A DNA stretch of 64,000 bases from Pseudomonas duriflava (GTDB lineage: Bacteria > Pseudomonadota > Gammaproteobacteria > Pseudomonadales > Pseudomonadaceae): the NCBI RefSeq assembly GCF_007830155.1, contig NZ_VLKY01000006.1, forward strand, positions 62,001 to 126,000, read 5' to 3'. The translations under genes were made by a program, and so were the position numbers. Every line of letters starts with the position of its first letter. Positions within the stretch are counted from its first letter, which is position 1. The notes below the pieces were generated by a model. That model saw nothing but the letters and a program-made list of their open reading frames with translations. It did not search any database and was not told the origin of the DNA. Positions 37,915 to 47,413 of the stretch are shown here, piece after piece.

Positions 37915-38664
37915 TCAATGGCTACGGCGTCCCGGGAAGTATTCCGGGTGCAAAATTCCATTAAGACGTGGATAGGGAATCTTGATGATTGGATGGCCCA
38001 TCGCATAGGGTCCGAGACTGCTGACATCGTATTTCAGCGTCATCGATCCAAAGTCGAGTGCAATATTAGTTGTACGCTCGAAAGGCCAGTTTTTGCGGAA
38101 TTCAGTATTGTTCTGTAAGTCGTTCGCGACCAGCCAAGCCTCGTGCGCTGTCTGAGCCACTTTCCAGAAGGCACCCTCCTGTCCGGGTAGGAGCATGTCC
38201 TGTAGTGTAAGCACTTTCTGCTGCTGCCGATCGTAATTGAGCATGCCGCGGCCCGGCATTCCGTGGGCGCCGCCAGTGTCCAGGTAGGAAGACAGCTCAA
38301 TAATGGTTAAGCCGTCATGCTGCTCACGGATACTAGCCTGCAAGTAACTGCTCCAGCCTGGCTGTGCCCGATTCAGAAAATAGTGCTCGTAGGCTTCGAG
38401 CGAGGCGGGTAGTGGTGCGTCTGGTTCGGTGCGGGTTTTCTCTAGCAATGCACGTACTATGGCGGCATTGAGTCGTTCATCATTGAAACGCAGCGTATCG
38501 ATATTGACGAAGGGACAATCGCTGCTGGTACATCCGGCGGGGCGATGCTCCCATTTGATGTGTTCGGCCTCGAGGGGCTTGCTGAAGTTCGGTCCGAATA
38601 AACTTTGGCAGGCGCTCAATAAAAAAGCTACTGCGGTGACGATGAACAGTTTGTGCAGACGCAT
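37915..38664 (-). CDS. DUF3298/RsiV-like lipoprotein
   Basis: A 249-residue predicted lipoprotein: hydrophobic N-terminus with lipobox LLSAC (Cys19). The mature part fits the DUF4163-DUF3298 architecture of RsiV-type proteins, with GGAHGMPGRGMLNYD resembling the conserved GGAHG stretch. RsiV binds lysozyme in Bacillus, but there is no sigma factor gene here and no transmembrane anchor, so that role should not be transferred. AAGGAG lies 4 nt before the ATG. In PAO1 a gene of this kind (PA4972) also follows thiC. Confidence 0.75.
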   Translation of the reverse strand: MRLHKLFIVTAVAFLLSACQSLFGPNFSKPLEAEHIKWEHRPAGCTSSDCPFVNIDTLRFNDERLNAAIVRALLEKTRTEPDAPLPASLEAYEHYFLNRAQPGWSSYLQASIREQHDGLTIIELSSYLDTGGAHGMPGRGMLNYDRQQQKVLTLQDMLLPGQEGAFWKVAQTAHEAWLVANDLQNNTEFRKNWPFERTTNIALDFGSMTLKYDVSSLGPYAMGHPIIKIPYPRLNGILHPEYFPGRRSH

Positions 38665-38855
38665 GGGGCTCCTTGGCAGGGTTGGGTCTGTTTTCGAAAG
38701 TGCTTCGAGTCTTTACGGCAGCCTGAGTTCGTTATCAGGCCGTGATCGGTATCCCTCTTTTCGCCTACCAAGCGGTAGAGCCGAGGGGCTGCATCGCGGC
38801 GGCGAGCGCGCTAGGATGGTGCGATTGTTCCTTAACGAAGTCCAGAGAGGCTCTG

Positions 38856-39476
38856 ATGATCGAAGATAAGCGTCCAGCCCCAGGCGACTTCCAGGTTGAG
38901 CGACGTGAGGCCTGTTTTAAAGGTTTTTACCGTTTGGATCGTCTATATTTACGACACCGTCTCTTTTCGGGGGAAATGGGGCCGCTCATCGACCGTGAGC
39001 TGTTCGTCCGCCACGATGCTGTCTGTGTACTGCCTTACGATCCCCAGCGTGACATCGTCATTCTGATCGAGCAGTTCCGGGTCGGTGCGATGGATAAACA
39101 TGTTACGCCCTGGCTACTCGAGCCGGTGGCAGGTCTGATTGATAAGGCTGACGAGTCGCCTGAAGCAGTAGCTCATCGCGAAGCTCAGGAAGAGGCTGGT
39201 CTTACCTTGCAATCGCTATGGCCCATCTCCACTTATTTCCCCTCGCCTGGTGGCAGTGACGAACTGGTGCACCTGTTTCTGGCCCGAGTCGATAGCGAGG
39301 GCGTCGGCGGCGTGCACGGTCTGGTTGAAGAAGGAGAAGATATACGGGTACATGCTCTTCCTTTCGAGGATGCGCTGGACGCCGTGAAAAATGGAAAAAT
39401 CAATAACGCAGCGGCAATGATTGCCTTGCAATGGCTGGCGCTCAATCGCGCTGAGGTACGAGGTTTATGGGTTTGA
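38856..39476 (+). CDS. nudF: ADP-ribose pyrophosphatase (Nudix hydrolase)
   Basis: Hydrolyses ADP-ribose to AMP and ribose-5-phosphate. The 206-residue product contains a perfect Nudix box starting GLIDKADESPEAVAHREAQE and ending EAGL near residues 100-122. The segment YYPSPGGSDE-like TYFPSPGGSDE downstream is typical of the NudF group. Start chosen at ATG 38856 (MIEDKRPAPGDF) with AGAGAGG upstream; the frame itself opens 114 nt earlier. Overlaps the next gene by 10 nt. Confidence 0.93.
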   Translation: MIEDKRPAPGDFQVERREACFKGFYRLDRLYLRHRLFSGEMGPLIDRELFVRHDAVCVLPYDPQRDIVILIEQFRVGAMDKHVTPWLLEPVAGLIDKADESPEAVAHREAQEEAGLTLQSLWPISTYFPSPGGSDELVHLFLARVDSEGVGGVHGLVEEGEDIRVHALPFEDALDAVKNGKINNAAAMIALQWLALNRAEVRGLWV

Positions 39477-39922
39477 AAGGGCGTGATCGCTACCGAGTTG
39501 ACTTGCCGGGCCTTCAGGCTACGTGCGAGTCCAACTACATGCGCTTGATGCAGCTGCTGCCCAAGATGCGTGAGGCGCTCATTTCGCGGCGCGTTGCGCT
39601 TTCACAAGGGGAGCGGCTGTTGGGCGTATTAGCTTTGGAGGTGACCGAAGCCTGTCCCTATACGACGACGTTGCAGGTAAGTCAGGAGCTGGGGTTACCG
39701 TGGTTGCCGGCTCCTAAGTTGGAGGTGCGTGTTTATCATGATGCGCGTATGGCGGAAGTAGTCAGTGCAGGGGCAACCCGGCGGCTACGGGCCATTTATC
39801 CGTATCCGAACCAGTTGATGAATCAACCGGACGAAAAAACGCAGCTGAATATGTTTCTGGGAGAATGGCTAAGCCATTGTCTGGCATGCGGGCATGAATC
39901 TGAACCCGTCCTGCAGCGCTGA
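39467..39922 (+). CDS. DUF1249 family protein
   Basis: A 151-residue conserved protein of gammaproteobacteria without known function (YqiB in E. coli, which is also found between nudF and cpdA). Seen are a basic N-terminus (MGLKGRDRYRVDL), CESNYMRLMQLLP and RAIYPYPNQLMNQPDEK near the C-terminus. No signal or membrane segment. Its start lies inside the end of nudF, so the two are co-translated. Confidence 0.88.
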   Translation: MGLKGRDRYRVDLPGLQATCESNYMRLMQLLPKMREALISRRVALSQGERLLGVLALEVTEACPYTTTLQVSQELGLPWLPAPKLEVRVYHDARMAEVVSAGATRRLRAIYPYPNQLMNQPDEKTQLNMFLGEWLSHCLACGHESEPVLQR

Positions 39923-40155
39923 TTGGCTGTTTTCCACCATCTGCTCCATAGAGCAGTATCCATTTCCTGCCAATGCTCAGTCTTGCTACGAGCCTTTCTA
40001 TGAAGCCTCGCTGGTACGTTTTGGATCATTAAGGGTAGGGCCTTCGAAAGGAAGGCATATCAAAGTATCCTAAGTGTGAACTGTGCACCGCCTATTGGGT
40101 GCGCCTGCATGCACTCTGTACGTTGTTGTAGTCGCCGCGATTCAAGGAGACGGCT

Positions 40156-40965
40156 TTGGCTAAGTCGCCAGATTTTCTCACAGCACCGCTTGTGGTTCAG
40201 CTCACTGATAGTCATCTTTTCGCTTCTCAAGAAAGCCGCCTGTTGGGGCTGGATACGGGATATAGCCTGGAGCGTGTTGTCGAGCAAGTACGGATCGAGC
40301 AGCCGGACATTGATCTGATCCTGGCCAGTGGCGACTTGGCTCAAGACAGCACGCTGGAAGCCTACCAACGTTTTCATGATGCAACGGCCTCGTTGGCGGC
40401 ACCCGCACGCTGGCTGCCGGGTAATCACGATAAGGTTGATGTGATGGCAGCGTTTTGTGCCGGTACCGACTTAATGGATCCGGTGCTTGATCTAGGTGCC
40501 TGGCGGCTGATCCTGCTTGACTCAACGATTAAAGGCGCAGTGCCGGGACGCTTCGAGCCTGATCAACTGGAGCTGCTGGAGCGTGCTTTGAGCGAGGCAC
40601 CCGAGCGTCCTACCCTGGTCAGTTTTCATCACCATCCGGTGCCAGTGGGCTGCCAATGGATGGATCTTTTGGGCCTTCAGAATCCGGAGGCGCTGTTCGC
40701 TGTGCTCGATCGCTTTAAGCAGGTACGGGTCGTGCTTTGGGGGCATATCCATCAGGAATACGACGAAGTACGTAATGGCGTTAGGTTACTGGCATCTCCC
40801 TCTACCGGACTGCAATTCGAGCCGGGTAGTGACGATTTCAAGGTAGGTATACAGGCTCCGGGCTATCGTTGGTTACGACTTCAACCGGATGGCTCGCTTG
40901 AAACCGGTATATCGCGTGTCGAGGGCGTAGACTTTGGAATCGACTTTAATGGCAGTGGTTATTAA
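40156..40965 (+). CDS. cpdA: 3',5'-cyclic-AMP phosphodiesterase
   Basis: Class III phosphodiesterase that lowers cAMP; in P. aeruginosa it tempers Vfr-cAMP signalling. The 269-residue product shows all metallophosphoesterase motifs: QLTDSHLFA (metal Asp and His), ASGDLAQ, PGNHDKVD, SFHHHPVPVG and LWGHIHQEY. The start codon is probably TTG at 40156, with a strong AAGGAGA 5 nt upstream and no better in-frame start; the N-terminus then reads MAKSPDFLTAPLVVQ. A 233-nt gap precedes it, without a gene. Confidence 0.94.
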   Translation: MAKSPDFLTAPLVVQLTDSHLFASQESRLLGLDTGYSLERVVEQVRIEQPDIDLILASGDLAQDSTLEAYQRFHDATASLAAPARWLPGNHDKVDVMAAFCAGTDLMDPVLDLGAWRLILLDSTIKGAVPGRFEPDQLELLERALSEAPERPTLVSFHHHPVPVGCQWMDLLGLQNPEALFAVLDRFKQVRVVLWGHIHQEYDEVRNGVRLLASPSTGLQFEPGSDDFKVGIQAPGYRWLRLQPDGSLETGISRVEGVDFGIDFNGSGY

Positions 40966-41006
40966 TCGTCGGGCTTCAAGCGCAGCGCAAAAAAGAGTAA
41001 GATATA

Positions 41007-41022
41007 CTGGTTATTCATACAG
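41007..41022. promoter_or_regulatory. LexA-like (SOS) box ahead of yqiA-parE
   Basis: CTGGTTATTCATACAG fits CTGT-N8-ACAG with one mismatch, and the flanks extend the match to the E. coli form (TACTG...CAGTG). It begins within a TATACT (41003-41008) that could be a -10 box, and lies 12 nt before the yqiA start, a position suited to repression. LexA control of this operon is not something I know to be established. Confidence 0.4.
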
Positions 41023-41033
41023 TGGAGTGACCG

Positions 41034-41642
41034 GTGCCATCCATCCTGTATATTCATGGCTTCAACAGCTCGTCCGCTTCGCTCAAGGCGCGTCAGCTGG
41101 TGGAATACATGGGCAGGCTGGGCTTGCAGACGCAAATCCAGGCTCCTGACTTACATCATAATCCCCGCCAGGCCATGGTTCAGCTCGAGAATGCCATCGC
41201 AGCGTTAGGTCAGCCTTTGCTGGTAGGCAGCTCTCTGGGCGGCTACTATGCGACCGTACTGGCTGAGCGGTATGGTTTGAAAGCCATACTAATTAACCCA
41301 GCCGTGCGACCTTGGAATCTGATCGACGATCACCTGGGACCGCAGAAGAATTACTACAGCGGCGAAGAATGGGTTCTGACGGAGGAACACGTAGCGGCCC
41401 TGGCTTCGCTGGATGTTTCCGCACCCTGTGACCCGGCGCGCTACCAAGTCTGGCTACAAACAGCTGACGAAACGCTGGATTATCGTGAAGCAGAAGCCTT
41501 TTATCATGGCTGCGCCCTGCGAATCGAGGCGGGTGGCGATCATGGTTTTCAGCGGTTTGCCGAACATTTGCCATCCTTACTATCCTTTGCCGGTTTCCCA
41601 TCTGCGCTCTGGCGCGATACCGATTTTTCAGACTTCAAATAG
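41034..41642 (+). CDS. yqiA: YqiA-family alpha/beta-hydrolase (esterase)
   Basis: A 202-residue UPF0227 esterase. It has HGFNSS near the N-terminus (oxyanion-hole region), the nucleophile elbow GSSLGGYYA (Ser near residue 64) and the catalytic histidine in GGDHGFQRF. The start is GTG with GGAG 6 nt upstream. It lies directly upstream of parE, as in E. coli and PAO1. Physiological substrate unknown. Confidence 0.92.
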   Translation: MPSILYIHGFNSSSASLKARQLVEYMGRLGLQTQIQAPDLHHNPRQAMVQLENAIAALGQPLLVGSSLGGYYATVLAERYGLKAILINPAVRPWNLIDDHLGPQKNYYSGEEWVLTEEHVAALASLDVSAPCDPARYQVWLQTADETLDYREAEAFYHGCALRIEAGGDHGFQRFAEHLPSLLSFAGFPSALWRDTDFSDFK

Positions 41643-41648
41643 AGACTT

Positions 41649-43547
41649 ATGGCCCAACAAAACGCCTACACCGCCGAAGCGATCGAAGTCCTTTCCGGTC
41701 TTGATCCGGTGCGCAAGCGCCCTGGGATGTACACTGATACTACGCGACCTAATCATCTGGCTCAGGAAGTTATCGACAATAGCGTCGACGAAGCCCTGGC
41801 AGGACATGCACGTAGCGTACAGGTCATCCTTCATGAGGATAATTCGCTCGAAGTCATCGACGACGGTCGTGGCATGCCGGTAGACATTCACCCGGAAGAA
41901 GGTGTGTCGGGCGTCGAATTGATTCTGACCAAACTACATGCGGGTGGTAAGTTCTCGAACAAGAACTATCAGTTCTCCGGTGGCCTGCATGGAGTTGGTA
42001 TTTCCGTAGTGAATGCCTTGTCTACGCGTGTCGAAGTCAAGGTTAAACGCGACGGTAATGAATACGCCATGGCGTTCGCCGACGGCTTCAAAGCCAGCGA
42101 ATTAGGTGTAGTGGGCAGCGTTGGCAAGCGTAACACCGGCACTAGCGTGCATTTCTGGCCGGACCCCAAATACTTTGATTCGCCCAAGTTTTCGGTCAGT
42201 CGCCTGAAGCATGTACTCAAAGCCAAGGCCGTACTCTGTCCGGGCCTTGCTGTAGCTTTTGAAGACAAGGCCAGCGGAGAGCGTCTGGAGTGGCATTACG
42301 AGGATGGGCTTCGCTCTTACCTTGTGGATGCCGTAGGCGATGCGCTCCGCCTGCCAGAAGCCCCCTTCTTTGGTAGTCTCGCTGGTGAAAAGGAAGGTGT
42401 AGACTGGGCGCTGCTATGGTTGCCGGAGGGCGGGGAGTCGGTTCAGGAAAGCTATGTCAACCTGATCCCGACGGCGCAAGGCGGGACCCATGTAAATGGT
42501 CTGCGCCAAGGCCTGCTCGATGCTATGCGTGAATTTTGCGAGTTTCGTAACTTGCTGCCGCGTGGCCTGAAGCTCGCACCGGAAGATGTGTGGGAGCGGA
42601 TCGCTTTCGTTTTGTCCATGAAAATGCAGGAGCCGCAGTTCTCTGGGCAGACCAAGGAGCGGTTGTCGTCTCGCGAGGCTTCGGCTTTTGTGTCCGGCGT
42701 CGTCAAGGATGCGTTCAGTCTCTGGCTCAACGCCCATCCTGAGTTAGGGCTGCAACTGGCAGAGCTGGCGATTAACAATGCAGGGCGTCGCCTCAAGGCT
42801 GGCAAGAAGGTCGAGCGTAAAAAGATTACTCAGGGGCCGGCCTTGCCTGGCAAGCTGGCGGATTGCGCTGGCCAGGATCCGATGCGTTCTGAGCTGTTCC
42901 TCGTAGAGGGCGACTCGGCTGGCGGTAGCGCCAAACAGGCACGTAACAAGGAGTTCCAGGCCATCATGCCCTTACGGGGCAAGATTCTGAATACTTGGGA
43001 GGTCGACGGTGGCGAAGTCCTTGGTAGTCAAGAGGTTCACGACATCGCTGTTGCCATCGGTGTCGATCCCGGTGTGGCGGATTTGTCTCAGCTGCGCTAT
43101 GGCAAGGTGTGTATTCTGGCCGATGCCGATTCCGATGGGCTGCACATCGCGACGCTATTGTGCGCCTTGTTCGTTCGCCATTTCCGCTCTTTGGTAGAGG
43201 CTGGTCATGTCTATGTAGCCATGCCACCGCTGTACCGTATCGACCTTGGCAAAGAAGTCTACTATGCCTTGGACGACGCCGAGCGGGACGGCATCCTGGA
43301 TCGCCTGGCCGCCGAGAAAAAGCGTGGTAAGCCACAGGTGACGCGCTTCAAAGGGCTGGGCGAAATGAATCCTCTGCAGCTACGCGAGACCACCATGGAT
43401 CCTAATACCCGGCGCCTGGTACAGCTGACTTTGGAAGACGCGCCAGGCACTGTCGAAATCATGGACATGCTTCTCGCCAAGAAACGTTCCGGTGACCGCA
43501 AGAGTTGGCTGGAAAGCAAGGGTAACCTGGCCGAGGTGCTCGTTTGA
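41649..43547 (+). CDS. parE: DNA topoisomerase IV subunit B
   Basis: ATPase subunit of topoisomerase IV, which unlinks replicated chromosomes. The 632-residue product has the GHKL ATP site (VIDNSVDEALAGH, DDGRGMPVDIHPEEG, GGLHGVGISVVNALS) and the TOPRIM metal site (VEGDSAGGSAKQARN and ADADSDGLHI). Length is typical. Six nucleotides separate it from yqiA, and its stop overlaps the next gene. Confidence 0.98.
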   Translation: MAQQNAYTAEAIEVLSGLDPVRKRPGMYTDTTRPNHLAQEVIDNSVDEALAGHARSVQVILHEDNSLEVIDDGRGMPVDIHPEEGVSGVELILTKLHAGGKFSNKNYQFSGGLHGVGISVVNALSTRVEVKVKRDGNEYAMAFADGFKASELGVVGSVGKRNTGTSVHFWPDPKYFDSPKFSVSRLKHVLKAKAVLCPGLAVAFEDKASGERLEWHYEDGLRSYLVDAVGDALRLPEAPFFGSLAGEKEGVDWALLWLPEGGESVQESYVNLIPTAQGGTHVNGLRQGLLDAMREFCEFRNLLPRGLKLAPEDVWERIAFVLSMKMQEPQFSGQTKERLSSREASAFVSGVVKDAFSLWLNAHPELGLQLAELAINNAGRRLKAGKKVERKKITQGPALPGKLADCAGQDPMRSELFLVEGDSAGGSAKQARNKEFQAIMPLRGKILNTWEVDGGEVLGSQEVHDIAVAIGVDPGVADLSQLRYGKVCILADADSDGLHIATLLCALFVRHFRSLVEAGHVYVAMPPLYRIDLGKEVYYALDDAERDGILDRLAAEKKRGKPQVTRFKGLGEMNPLQLRETTMDPNTRRLVQLTLEDAPGTVEIMDMLLAKKRSGDRKSWLESKGNLAEVLV

Positions 43548-44530
43548 GGAAGTGGAAAGCCTGGCTTTTTCTATTGGCTTTTAATGCCACAGCAGTATCG
43601 GCACAAGCCATCGACGAGCTGAAACTGGTGGCTGAGTATCCTGTCGAGGGCATGCGCGGCGGTAACTTGTCAGGGCTGGCGGTGTGCCAGGGTAATTTCT
43701 GGGCAGTATCTGACCGGGATGATGATCGCTATTACCGATTGCATTCGGAAGGGCCAATCTGGAAGGCTGAGGCGCATGCTATTACGGCCTTGTCACCGCC
43801 TGAATCTCATTTGCCCTGGAATCAACGCGTGTTTGTTCGCATCGCCGAGGGGCGGCGTGGCGGTAGTCTGGATCTTGAAGGGATTACTTGTGACCGTGCC
43901 GGTAATCGTTACCTAGTCAGCGAAGGCTTTGCAGCCGTATTGCAAGATCCGGTGCAGGGAAAGCAATCTTGGATCAAGTGGCCGGATCAGTTAATGTCCG
44001 AAGCGAATCGCCGTGGCTTGTTGACTCAGTTCAATTCTCTCTATGAGGGTCTGACGGTTAGCCCCGATGGTCAGGAACTTTGGCTAGCTGCCGAACGGCA
44101 GCGCCGAGGTCTTCTGACGTTATTCAAGCAGGGCGACGGCTGGGTATGCCAAAAGCAGTGCGTTATCTTTGCGGAAGGTGGTACCAAGCCTATTCCGCCA
44201 GCGCTCGGCAAGCGTGGCCCGCTACCTGTCGACTTTTCCGATATCGCCTACTACCAGGGCAAGCTGTTTACCTTGGAGCGCGCAGCCCATCAGGTATGTC
44301 GACGTGACCCCAAAAGCGGGCGGTCCGAGCGCTGCTGGTCCTTTGCTGCGACGCTACTGGCACCCACGCGGCATTACAAGCAGAACTGGGGCTTGGCCGA
44401 AGCCTTGTGGATTGACGAGCGCGGCGCTTGGATTGGGCTTGATACCGGTGATCTGGCCCGTGCCGACGGCGATACCCGTTCGTATGTCTTGCATTACGCA
44501 ACACCAACTGGCGGCTGGGTTTTACCGTGA
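43544..44530 (+). CDS. esterase-like activity of phytase family protein, secreted
   Basis: A 328-residue protein with a signal peptide (LLFNATAVSAQA-type: LFLLAFNATAVSAQAID, cleavage after SAQA). The mature region resembles the phytase-like beta-propeller domain (LSGLAVCQGNFWAVSDRDDD, DLEGITCDRAGNRYLVSE, NSLYEGLTVSPDGQELWLAAE). The only in-frame start near the parE end is TTG 43544, which overlaps the parE stop; GAGG precedes it by 7 nt. The family's real substrate is uncertain. It corresponds to PA4966, held between parE and parC in Pseudomonas. Confidence 0.8.
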   Translation: MRKWKAWLFLLAFNATAVSAQAIDELKLVAEYPVEGMRGGNLSGLAVCQGNFWAVSDRDDDRYYRLHSEGPIWKAEAHAITALSPPESHLPWNQRVFVRIAEGRRGGSLDLEGITCDRAGNRYLVSEGFAAVLQDPVQGKQSWIKWPDQLMSEANRRGLLTQFNSLYEGLTVSPDGQELWLAAERQRRGLLTLFKQGDGWVCQKQCVIFAEGGTKPIPPALGKRGPLPVDFSDIAYYQGKLFTLERAAHQVCRRDPKSGRSERCWSFAATLLAPTRHYKQNWGLAEALWIDERGAWIGLDTGDLARADGDTRSYVLHYATPTGGWVLP

Positions 44531-45054
44531 GCGGAAAGGCAGCAGGGCAGCGGCTAGGCCGGGTCATGCTGATCCTAGCGTGGGGGCTGGGTCTCTGGCT
44601 GCTTACGCGTTGGTTTGGTGACTACGAGATGCATCGGCAGAATCCAAACCAGGCGCCAGTGTCCCGGCATGCCGAAGGCTATGTTGAAGTCAGCCTGCTC
44701 AGTAATAGCTCCGGCCATTTCGTGACCAGCGGCTCCCTCAATGGGGAAAGCGTAACCTTTATCGTTGATACCGGGGCTACGGATGTCGCACTGTCGGCTG
44801 AGCTGGCTGCCAAGCTGAAGTTGCCTAGGGGAGGAGCTGTCATCTTGAGTACGGCCAATGGCCGTGTACAAGGCTGGCGTACCCGGATCACGGAGCTGCG
44901 CCTAGGCGATATCGTACTAAATGATGTCCGCGCCCTGGTCGCGCCCAATATCGATGGAGAGCAGGTGCTGCTCGGCATGAGCGCCCTGCGCCAACTTGAA
45001 TTCACCCAACGCGGCGGCACGTTGCTGCTGCGTCAGCATACGACCCAAGAGTGA
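44527..45054 (+). CDS. retroviral-type aspartic protease, membrane anchored (TIGR02281-like)
   Basis: A 175-residue protein with one N-terminal transmembrane helix ([15 protein letters not shown]) and a periplasmic domain carrying the aspartic protease motif [13 protein letters not shown] (catalytic Asp near residue 81). A partner hydrophobic-Gly element, [11 protein letters not shown], follows. Single-domain proteases of this type act as dimers. The start is GTG in a 4-nt overlap with the upstream stop, and the gene ends just before parC. Substrate unknown. Confidence 0.85.
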   Translation: MSGKAAGQRLGRVMLILAWGLGLWLLTRWFGDYEMHRQNPNQAPVSRHAEGYVEVSLLSNSSGHFVTSGSLNGESVTFIVDTGATDVALSAELAAKLKLPRGGAVILSTANGRVQGWRTRITELRLGDIVLNDVRALVAPNIDGEQVLLGMSALRQLEFTQRGGTLLLRQHTTQE

Positions 45055-45059
45055 CCCGC

Positions 45060-47312
45060 ATGAGCGAATCCCTCGATCTGAGCATGGACGGCGTTGAGCG
45101 CCGCTCCTTGGCCGATTTTACTGAACAGGCGTACCTGAACTACTCCATGTACGTCATCATGGACCGGGCCTTGCCACATATTGGTGACGGGCTAAAGCCT
45201 GTGCAGCGCCGCATCGTTTATGCAATGAGCGAGCTGGGCCTGGACGCTGATGCCAAGCACAAGAAGTCAGCCCGTACGGTGGGTGATGTGCTTGGTAAAT
45301 ACCATCCTCACGGCGATAGCGCTTGCTATGAGGCCATGGTGCTTATGGCGCAGCCGTTTTCCTATCGCTATCCCCTTGTGGATGGCCAGGGTAACTGGGG
45401 GGCACCGGACGATCCTAAGTCTTTTGCCGCAATGCGTTATACCGAGGCACGTCTGTCGCGCTACTCCGAGACACTTCTCTCAGAGCTGGGACAGGGTACA
45501 GCTGATTGGGTACCCAATTTCGACGGTACGATGAACGAGCCGGCTGTCTTGCCGGCCCGCTTGCCCAACCTGCTGCTCAACGGCACGACAGGCATTGCGG
45601 TAGGCATGGCCACGGACATTCCTCCACATAACCTGCGAGAGGTAGCTGCTGCCTGTGTGCACCTGCTGGACGAGCCACAGGCCAGCGTGGCGGTATTGGC
45701 GGAACATGTACCTGGCCCCGACTTTCCTACCGAAGCCGAGATCATTACCCCGCGTGCTGATCTTCTGAAGTTGTATGAAACCGGTCGCGGTTCTGTGCGC
45801 ATGCGGGCTGTTTACCGTAAGGAGGAGGGCGAGGTTGTAATTACGGCTTTGCCGCATCAGGTATCGGGGTCCAAGGTGCTCGAGCAGATCGCCGGTCAGA
45901 TGCAGGCCAAGAAGCTGCCCATGGTGGCGGATTTGCGTGATGAGTCTGATCATGAAAACCCGACCCGTATTGTTATCGTTCCGCGCTCCAATCGTGTTGA
46001 TCTCGATGAGTTGATGCAGCACCTGTTTGCCACGACAGATCTCGAATCCAGTTATCGCGTCAACCTGAACGTCATTGGTCTGGATGGCAAACCCCAGGTC
46101 AAAAACCTACGCCAGTTGCTGGGTGAATGGCTGACCTACCGGATCGGTACGGTACGTCGACGCTTGCAGTTCCGCTTGGACAAGGTCGAACGTCGCCTGC
46201 ATTTGCTGGAAGGCTTGATGATCGCCTTTCTTAATCTGGATGAAGTCATCCACATCATCCGTACAGAAGAGTTTCCCAAGCAAGTTCTCATGAAGCGCTT
46301 CGAGCTGAGTGAGACCCAGGCCGACTATATTCTCGACACCCGTCTGCGGCAGTTGGCCCGACTCGAGGAAATGAAAATTCGTGGTGAGCAGGACGAGCTC
46401 CTGAAAGAGCAGAAACGCTTGCTGGCATTGTTAGGAAGTGACAAAAAGCTGCGTAAGCTTGTTCGTGACGAACTGGTAAAGGATGCCGAAACCTACGGCG
46501 ATAATCGTCGCTCGCCCATTGTCGAGCGAGCCGAAGCTCGGGCTTTGTCCGAGACAGAGCTGATGCCGACCGAGCCGGTTACTGTCGTATTGTCTGAGAA
46601 AGGATGGGTGCGTAGTGCTAAAGGGCACGATGTAGACGCTACAGGTTTGTCCTACAAGGCTGGTGATGGTTTCAAGGCTGCTGCGCTGGGGCGCTCCAAT
46701 CAATTCGCTGTCTTTATCGACTCGACTGGGCGTAGTTATTCTCTCGCTGCGCATTCGTTGCCTTCAGCGCGTGGTCAAGGCGAACCCTTGACAGGACGTC
46801 TCATGCCTCCACCGGGAGCAAGCTTTGAAACAGTGCTCTTGCCTGAAGACGGTCAGTTATATGTTATGGCTTCTGATGCAGGGTATGGATTTGTCGTCAA
46901 AGGCGAAGATCTACAAGCGAAGAACAAGGCTGGCAAGGCATTAATCAGCCTGCCGAGCGGTGCTCGGATCATGGCGCCGCGGAGCGTGCGTAATATTCAA
47001 GAAGACTGGCTCGCTGCCGTTACTACGGAGGGACGGTTGCTAGTATTCAAGGCGGCCGACCTGCCGCAGCTTGCTAAGGGCAAGGGCAACAAGATTATCG
47101 GTATTCCAGGGGATCGCGTAGCCAGTCGAGAAGAGTATATGGTGGACTTTGCTGTTGTGCCCGCTGGAGCCGTACTGGTCCTGCGGGCTGGAAAGCGAAC
47201 CCTCTCCCTCAAGGGGGATGATTTGGACCACTATAAAGGCGAGCGTGGCCGCCGTGGTAACAAATTGCCCCGTGGCTTCCAGCGAGTAGATGCTCTAGAT
47301 ATCGAAAATTAA
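45060..47312 (+). CDS. parC: DNA topoisomerase IV subunit A
   Basis: DNA cleavage subunit of topoisomerase IV. The 750-residue product begins [17 protein letters not shown]; the ATG at 45060 is preferred over the in-frame GTG at 45051. The catalytic tyrosine lies in [11 protein letters not shown] (Tyr127). The quinolone-resistance region reads [10 protein letters not shown] with Ser87 and Glu91, the wild-type residues at the positions usually changed in resistant Pseudomonas. The C-terminal beta-pinwheel DNA-wrapping domain begins at about residue 500. Last gene of the yqiA-parE-parC run. Confidence 0.98.
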   Translation: MSESLDLSMDGVERRSLADFTEQAYLNYSMYVIMDRALPHIGDGLKPVQRRIVYAMSELGLDADAKHKKSARTVGDVLGKYHPHGDSACYEAMVLMAQPFSYRYPLVDGQGNWGAPDDPKSFAAMRYTEARLSRYSETLLSELGQGTADWVPNFDGTMNEPAVLPARLPNLLLNGTTGIAVGMATDIPPHNLREVAAACVHLLDEPQASVAVLAEHVPGPDFPTEAEIITPRADLLKLYETGRGSVRMRAVYRKEEGEVVITALPHQVSGSKVLEQIAGQMQAKKLPMVADLRDESDHENPTRIVIVPRSNRVDLDELMQHLFATTDLESSYRVNLNVIGLDGKPQVKNLRQLLGEWLTYRIGTVRRRLQFRLDKVERRLHLLEGLMIAFLNLDEVIHIIRTEEFPKQVLMKRFELSETQADYILDTRLRQLARLEEMKIRGEQDELLKEQKRLLALLGSDKKLRKLVRDELVKDAETYGDNRRSPIVERAEARALSETELMPTEPVTVVLSEKGWVRSAKGHDVDATGLSYKAGDGFKAAALGRSNQFAVFIDSTGRSYSLAAHSLPSARGQGEPLTGRLMPPPGASFETVLLPEDGQLYVMASDAGYGFVVKGEDLQAKNKAGKALISLPSGARIMAPRSVRNIQEDWLAAVTTEGRLLVFKAADLPQLAKGKGNKIIGIPGDRVASREEYMVDFAVVPAGAVLVLRAGKRTLSLKGDDLDHYKGERGRRGNKLPRGFQRVDALDIEN

Positions 47313-47413
47313 AGGAGTGGCTGGCAGACGGGGCGAATTTCTAGGATGATTTCCCGTCTCCTTTCGTCTGAGGTGCTCGAGTCGCGTCGATGCGGTTCGA
47401 TAATGGGTTTTCG

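Noticed and set aside
37603-37975. 102-codon forward frame after thiC
   Set aside because: It runs through a convincing reverse-strand terminator and into the end of the DUF3298 gene; no ribosome site or similarity.
38742-38855. N-terminal extension of nudF
   Set aside because: Cys/Ala-rich extension without family similarity; the ATG at 38856 has AGAGAGG upstream.
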